Of a stretch of 10,446 nt of DNA, positions 5,814 to 10,446 are shown in pieces. This stretch comes from a bacterium (lineage in GTDB: Bacteria > Patescibacteriota > Minisyncoccia > Phycocordibacterales > Phycocordibacteraceae). Below the pieces are notes generated by a model. The model was given only the letters and a program-made list of their open reading frames with translations, ran no database searches and was not told where the DNA came from. A program made the translations under genes and the position numbers. The DNA is taken from positions 1 to 10,446 of the forward strand of contig JAJXVW010000014.1 in the NCBI GenBank assembly GCA_021781935.1, written 5' to 3'. Each line of letters starts with the position of its first letter. The first letter of the stretch is position 1.

Positions 5814-6146
5814 ATGTCAGTACGAATGCGCCATACCCGCGCTCACACGAATAACCGCCGCAGCCATCATGCGTTGTCGGCGACGAAGGCCGTGAAGGAC
5901 AAAGAGTCGGGCAAGCTCCGCCTTCCGCACCGCCTTGATGAGTCGACCGGCATGTACCGCGGCAAGCAGCTCTTCACACCGAAGGTCAAGCAGCCGAAGG
6001 ACAAACGAGCTCCCGGGACGCACCACGAGCATGTGCACGAGACGCCCGCGGACGAGAGCAAGCCTGCGGAGGCGAAAGCGGCCGAGAGCGCGGGAAAGGG
6101 AAAGAAGGGCCGGACGAACCAGCGCTCCGGTACCGGCGGCAACTAG
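5814..6146 (+). CDS. rpmF: Large ribosomal subunit protein bL32, zinc-free, with long C-terminal tail
   Basis: A component of the large ribosomal subunit. Residues 1-54 match bL32: [20 protein letters not shown] at the start, then LPHR (37-40) and MYRGKQLF (47-54). The four zinc cysteines of the common form are absent; the corresponding stretches read KDKESG and LDESTG, so this is a cysteine-free version. bL32 is usually about 55-60 residues, but this protein has 110. The extra 56 residues are rich in Lys, Glu, Ala and Pro, with a histidine-rich patch THHEHVHE (69-76) and a Gly/Arg/Lys-rich end, and are probably disordered. ATG at 5814 gives the typical N-terminus and has a -10 seven bases upstream but no Shine-Dalgarno. 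An in-frame ATG at residue 5 is a less likely start. The gene has its own terminator. Confidence 0.88.
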   Translation: MSVRMRHTRAHTNNRRSHHALSATKAVKDKESGKLRLPHRLDESTGMYRGKQLFTPKVKQPKDKRAPGTHHEHVHETPADESKPAEAKAAESAGKGKKGRTNQRSGTGGN

Positions 6147-6162
6147 TCCTGTTTTTCGAGCA

Positions 6163-6194
6163 AATCAAAACGCCCGGCCTCGGGCGTTTTGATT
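6163..6194 (+). terminator. Terminator after rpmF, possibly bidirectional
   Basis: AATCAAAACGCCCG (6163-6176) and CGGGCGTTTTGATT (6181-6194) form a perfect 14-bp stem with loop GCCT. The T-run lies in the 3' arm and an A-run in the 5' arm, so it could act in both directions. It starts 16 nt after the rpmF stop. Confidence 0.85.
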
Positions 6195-6268
6195 CATTCC
6201 GGACGAGTCGTCGCTCGTAGCCAAAATGCACAGGAAACAGGCGGCGGCGCTTGTGGGCAAGAACCGTT

Positions 6269-6277
6269 TGGTATACT
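6269..6277 (+). promoter_or_regulatory. Extended -10 promoter of nusB
   Basis: TGGTATACT is a strong extended -10, with five of six consensus bases in the hexamer. A weak TTGTGG lies 15 bp upstream. Unlike its neighbours it ends 21 nt before the ATG, leaving a leader of roughly 15 nt that shows no Shine-Dalgarno. Confidence 0.6.
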
Positions 6278-6298
6278 CATACGAACAACGATCTTTTC

Positions 6299-7213
6299 AT
6301 GGCGAACCGGCACCTTGCACGCTCAGTGGTATTGCAGACGCTCTTCGAGTGGGACACGACGCACGTATCGGAAAAAGACGCGGGCGATATCCTCACACGC
6401 AATGCCGTCGAATTCGGCGGAGACGACACCGACCGACCGTTCATGGAGCAGCTGCTTGCCGGCGTCATCGCGAAGCACAAAGATATCGATCTCATCATTG
6501 AAAAGGCAGCGCCCGATTGGCCTCTTGACCGCATCGCGCCGGTCGACCGCAACATCCTGCGCATCGGCCTCTACGAGCTCCTCTTCGCCGACCGCTCGCA
6601 GGTCCCGGCGAAAGTCGCTATCAACGAAGCCATCGAGCTCGCGAAGACGTTCGGCGGCGACTCATCGGGCCGATTCGTGAACGGGGTTCTCGGCGCCGTC
6701 TACAAGGAGATCGGCGAACCGGGGAAGGATGAGCAGGGAAAGAAGAAGGTGAAGCGCGAAGAACTGCCGCTCGAGAAGATGGGCGGCGCCATCGTCTATG
6801 CGAAGCACGACGGACAGTACTACCTCGCGCTCGTGCATGACGTCTTCGGCCGCTGGACTCTATCGAAAGGACACATCGAGAATGATCCGTCGCCGGAAGA
6901 GGGAGTAAAACGCGTCGTGAACGAAGAGCTCGGCCTTTCCGTGAACGTCCATGACCAGGTCGGAGAGAATGAATACGTCGCTTCGCATCCGGAGAAGGGG
7001 AAAGTGCGCAAGCATGTCTGGTTCTTCGTCGCCGAAGCGCCGTTCGAACCGCTCCAGCTTAAGAAATCCGGCGGTCTCGACGACGCAAAATGGTTCCGGC
7101 TCCAGGACATCATCGACCTTAATTTCTATGACGACATGCTGCCCATCGTTACCGCAGCAGTTCAGAAACTATTGGACGCCGCCGGTCCAAAACATCCATA
7201 TGCCGCGCCGTAA
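6299..7213 (+). CDS. nusB: NusB antitermination factor fused to a Nudix-family domain
   Basis: A 304-residue fusion. Residues 1-140 are NusB, the RNA-binding partner of NusE/S10 in rRNA antitermination complexes: NRHLARSVVLQTLFEWD near the start, RIAPVDRNILRIGLYELL (78-95), AINEAIELAKTFGG (107-120) and GRFVNGVLGAVY (124-135). A charged linker (140-160) leads to a Nudix domain (about 161-296). Its Nudix box is G191 to L213, but two consensus positions are changed: the first Glu is P197 and the Glu after R205 is V206. E209 and E210, which bind metal in the family, are kept. Hydrolase activity is therefore uncertain. NusB alone is usually about 130-150 aa. The sequence runs through the linker in one frame with no stop. 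ATG at 6299 gives the normal NusB start; no Shine-Dalgarno is present. Confidence 0.9.
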   Translation: MANRHLARSVVLQTLFEWDTTHVSEKDAGDILTRNAVEFGGDDTDRPFMEQLLAGVIAKHKDIDLIIEKAAPDWPLDRIAPVDRNILRIGLYELLFADRSQVPAKVAINEAIELAKTFGGDSSGRFVNGVLGAVYKEIGEPGKDEQGKKKVKREELPLEKMGGAIVYAKHDGQYYLALVHDVFGRWTLSKGHIENDPSPEEGVKRVVNEELGLSVNVHDQVGENEYVASHPEKGKVRKHVWFFVAEAPFEPLQLKKSGGLDDAKWFRLQDIIDLNFYDDMLPIVTAAVQKLLDAAGPKHPYAAP

Positions 7214-7260
7214 ATTCCGGCGCCCGCTTTATCGTATGCCGCAGGACGCAAGCGCTGTAC

Positions 7261-7281
7261 GCGGTTAGCGGTTAGCGGTAA
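7261..7281. repeat. Three tandem 7-bp repeats upstream of rnc
   Basis: GCGGTTA, GCGGTTA and GCGGTAA are adjacent. The last copy overlaps the first three bases of the predicted rnc -10 (TAAGCT). The array may be replication slippage or an operator-like site; nothing here decides between them. Confidence 0.6.
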
Positions 7282-7284
7282 GCT
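7279..7284 (+). promoter_or_regulatory. -10 element of rnc (leaderless)
   Basis: TAAGCT ends 8 nt before the rnc ATG, which would put the transcription start at about the start codon. The hexamer is only a fair match and no -35 is visible, so this rests mainly on the same spacing seen at neighbouring genes. Confidence 0.35.
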
Positions 7285-7292
7285 GTCTTCGT

Positions 7293-7982
7293 ATGCCTGA
7301 TTTCGCGGCGTTCGCGTCCATGATCGGGACGCAATTCAATGACCTCGGCCTCCTCGCCGAGGCTCTGACGCATCGGTCATATCTGAACGAGCATCGGGAT
7401 TTTCCGGGAAACCACAATGAACGCCTCGAATTTCTCGGGGATGCCGTCCTTGAGCTGGCGACGACGCGGTTTCTCTTCGATAGATATCCGCATAAGCCGG
7501 AGGGCGAGCTGACCGCCTACCGCGCCGCGCTCGTGAACACGGTCTCGCTTGCGGAGCGCGCACAGAAGCTCGACCTTGGAGCGTACCTGCTCCTCTCAAA
7601 GGGCGAAGCGCGGGATACGGGTCGCGCGCGCGACGTCATCCTTGCGGATGCGTTTGAGGCAGTAATCGGAGCGATTTATCTCGACCGGGGCTATGACGCG
7701 GCCGAGAGCTTCATCGCGAATCAGCTGTACGGCAAGATCGATGACGTCATCCGCGAGCGCGCCTGGCAGGATCCGAAAAGCCGTTTCCAGGAAGTCGCGC
7801 AGGATAAGAAGGGGATTACGCCGCGCTACCAGCTGCTTCACGAAGACGGCCCCGATCACGCGCGCACGTTTACCGTGGGAGCGTACCTCGATGAACAGGA
7901 GATGGGGCGCGGCGAAGGGAAGAGCAAGCAGGAGGCGGAGCAGGACGCCGCCAAGAACGCCCTTCATAAGACGGGCTGGTAA
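7293..7982 (+). CDS. rnc: Ribonuclease III
   Basis: This enzyme cuts double-stranded RNA and is needed for rRNA and mRNA maturation. At 229 residues it has the normal length. The catalytic domain (1-150) carries the signature NERLEFLGDAVLEL (42-55) with E43 and D50, and LADAFEAVIGAIYLD (117-131) with D119 and E122, so all four metal-binding acidic residues are present. The double-stranded RNA-binding domain spans about 160-229: DPKSRFQEVAQ, then RYQLLHEDGPDHARTFTVG (178-196), then GKSKQEAEQDAAKNAL at the end. ATG at 7293 gives a standard N-terminus; it lacks a Shine-Dalgarno and may be leaderless. It follows nusB after 79 nt and precedes a ybjQ-like gene by 22 nt. In many bacteria rnc lies directly upstream of smc; here two other genes separate them. 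Confidence 0.97.
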   Translation: MPDFAAFASMIGTQFNDLGLLAEALTHRSYLNEHRDFPGNHNERLEFLGDAVLELATTRFLFDRYPHKPEGELTAYRAALVNTVSLAERAQKLDLGAYLLLSKGEARDTGRARDVILADAFEAVIGAIYLDRGYDAAESFIANQLYGKIDDVIRERAWQDPKSRFQEVAQDKKGITPRYQLLHEDGPDHARTFTVGAYLDEQEMGRGEGKSKQEAEQDAAKNALHKTGW

Positions 7983-7989
7983 GCAGGCG

Positions 7990-7995
7990 TATACT
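7990..7995 (+). promoter_or_regulatory. -10 element of the ybjQ-like gene (leaderless)
   Basis: TATACT matches consensus at five of six positions and ends 9 nt before the ATG at 8005, predicting a leader of zero to three bases. There is no terminator between rnc and this gene, so read-through from rnc is also possible. Confidence 0.5.
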
Positions 7996-8004
7996 TCAGA
8001 ATAT

Positions 8005-8343
8005 ATGGCACAGATTCCAGAAAATATGGTTACTCAGGCGTTCGAATTGCCGGGGTACCGCATCGTGGTGAATCACGGCGTGGTGCGTGGCATCGTGGTA
8101 CGTTCGCGCAACCTCATCGTGAATATCGGCGCGGGTCTCCAGACTCTCGTCGGCGGAAATATCACCGCGTACACGAACCTTTGCGAGCGCACCCGCGTCG
8201 AATCGTTCGAGAAGATGCTCGACCACGCGGCTGCGCTCGGCGCGAACGCGGTCATCGGCGCGCGCTATGACGCGAACGATGTCGCCGCCGGCGTGACCGA
8301 AGTGCTCGCCTACGGTACGGCGGTCACGGTCGAGAAGGTATAA
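8005..8343 (+). CDS. YbjQ/UPF0145 family protein
   Basis: A 112-residue protein of the YbjQ/UPF0145 family, a small oligomeric fold sometimes called a heavy-metal-binding domain; its real role is not known. Family features visible are YRIVVNHGVVRGIVV (18-32), LVGGNITAYTNLCERTRVES (48-67), the helix leading to AAALGANAVIGARYD (75-89) and a closing YGTAVTVEKV. The length matches the family (about 105-115 aa). One cysteine (C60) is present. It starts 22 nt after rnc and may be co-transcribed with it as well as made from its own -10. ATG at 8005 has no Shine-Dalgarno. A strong hairpin follows the stop codon. Family assignment is confident; function is not. Confidence 0.9.
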   Translation: MAQIPENMVTQAFELPGYRIVVNHGVVRGIVVRSRNLIVNIGAGLQTLVGGNITAYTNLCERTRVESFEKMLDHAAALGANAVIGARYDANDVAAGVTEVLAYGTAVTVEKV

Positions 8344-8354
8344 CGCCGATTTCA

Positions 8355-8391
8355 AATCGCCCGCGGCCATAGGCCGCGGGCGATTGACTTT
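8355..8391 (+). terminator. Terminator after the ybjQ-like gene
   Basis: AATCGCCCGCGGCC (8355-8368) and GGCCGCGGGCGATT (8372-8385) form a perfect 14-bp stem with loop ATA. The tail GACTTTGTG is poor in T, so efficiency may depend on stem strength. TTGACT at 8384-8389, overlapping the 3' arm, could be a -35 for the next gene, but no good -10 follows at 17 bp. Confidence 0.8.
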
Positions 8392-8432
8392 GTGTCACGT
8401 GAGGCGCAGAGTTCTCGCAGCCGCTGTTATTT

Positions 8433-8437
8433 GGAGG
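8433..8437 (+). promoter_or_regulatory. Ribosome binding site of the purC-like gene
   Basis: GGAGG lies 8 nt before ATG 8446 and selects that start over upstream in-frame codons. It contrasts with the leaderless-looking starts on either side. Confidence 0.8.
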
Positions 8438-8445
8438 AAAGAGAA

Positions 8446-9354
8446 ATGGCTGCAAAGACGCGTGAAGGTTCGACTCGCACGATCCGCGCGGTGGAACCAG
8501 GGAAAGTCGATTTTATCGTGAGCGACGGATGGTCGGCATTCGATGTCGGTAGGAGTCCTCAGCCCATTCCGGGCTTCGGTATCTGCCGCGCCGCGTGCGC
8601 GACGGAATCATTCAAGCTGCTACAGCTCGCAGGCGTATCCACGCATTATCTCGGCCGGGTCGATTCAAGGACGCTCCGTGTCCGAGAGTTTCAGATTCCT
8701 GGGCAGAAGCCGCTTTCAGGCAAAGCTGAGGGTCTCGTCTTGCCGCTCGAATGGCTCTTCCGCTACGAGATCGGCGAGAAGTTCCGGAAGCGCGTGCGCA
8801 AAGGCGAGATATCACTCGAGCAGCTCGGCTTACCGCCCGGGACTGACATCAGCACGGTCACCAAGCTGCCGCGCGTGTTCATCGAATGCTCGACGAAATT
8901 CGAGCGGCGCGACCGGTACCTATCGGACACGGAGGCTCGGGCGCTCGCAGGTCTCGATGTTGAGGCTTGGGCGGCCGCGCGCGGGTGCGTCACCCATGTT
9001 GCATTCATCCTGCGGCAGGCGCTCGATGCATGCGGCTACGACCTGCTCGATGGCAAAGTCGAGCTCGGACGGACCTGGGATAGTCGCATCGTGCTCGTAG
9101 ATGTCGCCGGCTCGCCCGATGAGATTCGCGCGAGGAAACGAGTCAATGAACGGCTCTACTGCAAGGAGCCTTTGCGGCAATACCTCGAGACACTGCCGTG
9201 GCGCGAGGAGCTTCGGATCGCACAAGACGCACACCCCGACGATTCGTCGACTTGGCCGGCGTATCCAGTGCTGCCGGACGAGCAGGTCGGCTACATGTCC
9301 GCACTGTATCGCGAATACACCTTCGACTACGCCGGGGAACGCGTCGCGGCGTGA
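8446..9354 (+). CDS. purC: SAICAR synthetase (PurC) family protein
   Basis: A 302-residue member of the family that joins CAIR and aspartate with ATP in purine synthesis. N-terminal motifs: EGSTRTI (7-13), VSDGWSAFDVGRSPQPIPGFG (25-45) and KLLQLAGVSTHYL (57-69). LVLPLEWLFRYEIGEKFRKR (97-116) matches the conserved V.R....GS region. LLDGKVELG (200-208) and IVLVDVAGSPDEIR (215-228) match the C-terminal ATP/Mg region. That last motif is usually DE followed by SPD and S.R; here DE is DV and the spacing is one residue longer, so activity is not certain. No other purine gene is in the window, so the gene stands alone. ATG at 8446 is set by GGAGG. The gene sits between two terminators, though its promoter is unclear. 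Family membership is good; a diverged function is possible. Confidence 0.8.
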   Translation: MAAKTREGSTRTIRAVEPGKVDFIVSDGWSAFDVGRSPQPIPGFGICRAACATESFKLLQLAGVSTHYLGRVDSRTLRVREFQIPGQKPLSGKAEGLVLPLEWLFRYEIGEKFRKRVRKGEISLEQLGLPPGTDISTVTKLPRVFIECSTKFERRDRYLSDTEARALAGLDVEAWAAARGCVTHVAFILRQALDACGYDLLDGKVELGRTWDSRIVLVDVAGSPDEIRARKRVNERLYCKEPLRQYLETLPWREELRIAQDAHPDDSSTWPAYPVLPDEQVGYMSALYREYTFDYAGERVAA

Positions 9355-9373
9355 GATACAACCATGCGCAAAG

Positions 9374-9409
9374 AAATGCCGCAGGCCCTCAAGCCCGCGG
9401 CATTTTCTT
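9374..9409 (+). terminator. Terminator after the purC-like gene
   Basis: AAATGCCGC (9374-9382) pairs with GCGGCATTT (9397-9405), extended past an A-C mismatch by GGC/GCC, with loop CCTCAA and tail TCTT. The smc -10 begins two bases after the tail. Confidence 0.88.
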
Positions 9410-9410
9410 G

Positions 9411-9416
9411 TATAAT
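9411..9416 (+). promoter_or_regulatory. -10 element of smc (leaderless)
   Basis: TATAAT, a perfect -10 hexamer, ends 8 nt before the smc ATG at 9425, which predicts transcription starting at about the start codon. The -35 position falls inside the preceding terminator and shows no consensus. Confidence 0.6.
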
Positions 9417-9424
9417 CGGGATAC

Positions 9425-10446
9425 ATGCTGAAGCGGCTCGAGATTGCCGGGTTCAAATCCTTTGCCAAGCGGACGGTCCTGGACTTTTCGACGGCGACGA
9501 CCGCGATCGTCGGACCGAACGGTTCCGGCAAGTCGAACGTCGCCGAAGCGTTCCGATTCGCGCTCGGCGAACAATCCATGAAGAGCATGCGCGGCAAGCG
9601 CGCGGAAGACCTCATCTGGGGAGGATCGCATACGAATCCGCGCGCGAATCGTGCGGCGGTCGCCATCGTTTTCGATAACACGAAGCGTACCTTCAGGATC
9701 GACTTCGACGAAGTGATGATCGAGCGAGTCGTCTTCCGCGACGGCTCGAGCGAGTACTCCATCAACGGGTCGCGCGTGCGGCTCCGCGACGTCGCCGAAC
9801 TCCTTGCGAGCGCGAACATTGGCGAAACCGGGCACCACATCATTTCCCAAGGCGAGGCCGATCGCATACTCTTGTCGTCTGCGCGCGAGCGCCGCGCGAT
9901 GCTCGAGGACGCGCTCGGGCTCAAAGTCTACGAATTTAAGAAATCAGAGGCCGAAAAAAAACTCGAGAAGACCGAAGAGAACATGCAGCAGGTGAACAGC
10001 TTGCGCCGCGAGCTTGCGCCGCACCTGCGGTTCCTCGAAAAACAGGTCGAGAAGCTCGAGCGCGCGGAAGAGCTGCGGCAGTCGCTCATCGCGCTCGCAC
10101 AGACGTATTTCGCAATCGAGGACGGGTACCTCGAGCTCGAGAAGCGCAAGGCTGGAGAAGGAAAATCGCGCGCGACGGAGCGCTTCACGGCGGCGAGCGC
10201 GGAGCTCGTCGAGATTGAAGAGCGGGCGACTACCGATGTCGAAGGGACGAAGCGTCTCGCCCAGGTTCGCGAGACCGAGAAAAACATCGATGCACTCACG
10301 AGCGAGAAGAGTGCGCTCGCGCGCGAGATGGGGCGTATCGAAGGCGCCTTGGCTGCGGCGAAGGACCGGAGCGCTAGGGCAGCGCGCGAGCCGTATGCCA
10401 AAGTCCCGCGCGAAGACCTTACCTCGCTTGTCGAGGAGATTGAGAA
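9425..10446 (+). CDS. smc: Chromosome segregation protein SMC, N-terminal part, truncated by window edge
   Basis: SMC forms the condensin ring that compacts and separates chromosomes using ATP. The first 340 residues are visible and the frame is open to the right edge. MLKRLEIAGFKSF is the typical start. Walker A is GPNGSGKSN (30-38, with K36 and S37), followed by FALGEQSMKSMRG. The Q-loop region reads HHIISQGEADRIL, and SARERRAMLEDALGL is the usual helix at the end of the head. From about residue 170 the sequence becomes a Glu/Lys/Leu/Arg-rich coiled coil. The signature motif, Walker B and hinge lie beyond the window. ATG at 9425 gives the normal SMC N-terminus. It has no Shine-Dalgarno, and a perfect -10 lies 8 nt upstream. 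The gene is the first of a new unit after the purC-like terminator. Confidence 0.96.
   Translation, partial: MLKRLEIAGFKSFAKRTVLDFSTATTAIVGPNGSGKSNVAEAFRFALGEQSMKSMRGKRAEDLIWGGSHTNPRANRAAVAIVFDNTKRTFRIDFDEVMIERVVFRDGSSEYSINGSRVRLRDVAELLASANIGETGHHIISQGEADRILLSSARERRAMLEDALGLKVYEFKKSEAEKKLEKTEENMQQVNSLRRELAPHLRFLEKQVEKLERAEELRQSLIALAQTYFAIEDGYLELEKRKAGEGKSRATERFTAASAELVEIEERATTDVEGTKRLAQVRETEKNIDALTSEKSALAREMGRIEGALAAAKDRSARAAREPYAKVPREDLTSLVEEIE

Noticed and set aside
7205..7223. GCGCCG/CGGCGC hairpin over the nusB stop codon as a terminator
   Set aside because: The stem is only 6 bp with a 7-base loop, and the following CCGCTTTATC has no real T-tract. A terminator here is not supported.
8920..9924. 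Open frame of 334 codons on the minus strand opposite purC and smc
   Set aside because: It spans two clear plus-strand genes and the terminator between them, and its product shows no family features.

Overview
The window is GC-rich DNA (mid-50s to about 60% GC, judged by eye), densely packed with core bacterial genes. The best guess for the source is a Patescibacteria/CPR-type genome, probably a Parcubacteria-like lineage. The evidence is indirect: a threonyl-tRNA synthetase with no TGS domain, a bL32 that has lost its zinc cysteines, a NusB fused to a Nudix domain, a DnaE that ends at its OB fold, and many genes that appear to be transcribed without a leader. No tRNA or rRNA genes, CRISPR arrays or canonical transposons are visible.

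Left arm, minus strand (1-4270). Transcription runs right to left. dnaE (DNA polymerase III alpha) is followed by a 57-residue ORF and a UUCG-capped terminator. Right after it come a thrS promoter, a transcription-attenuating T-box leader with an unusually short 5' part, and thrS, which runs off the left edge. A 117-bp imperfect palindrome, exactly 39 codons long, sits in frame inside dnaE.

Right arm, plus strand (4405-10446). In order: a hypothetical gene with a TTG start; rnhB (RNase HII); a small four-cysteine protein; rpmF (bL32 with a long charged tail); nusB fused to a Nudix domain; rnc (RNase III); a YbjQ/UPF0145 protein; a PurC-family protein; and smc, which runs off the right edge. 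Five strong intrinsic terminators separate most of these genes.

Initiation signals fall into two groups. rnhB, rpmF, rnc, the ybjQ-like gene and smc have a -10-like hexamer ending 6-9 nt before the ATG, little sign of a -35 and no Shine-Dalgarno, as expected for leaderless mRNA; dnaE is close to this (10 nt). The 57-aa ORF, the TTG-start gene and the purC-like gene carry clear Shine-Dalgarno sequences. Several of the leaderless promoters start within a few bases of the preceding terminator's U-tract.

The genes serve replication and chromosome maintenance (dnaE, rnhB, smc), RNA processing and ribosome function (rnc, nusB, rpmF) and tRNA charging (thrS). The points most worth following up are the minimal T-box, the in-frame palindromic element in dnaE, the repeated leaderless arrangement and the NusB-Nudix fusion.
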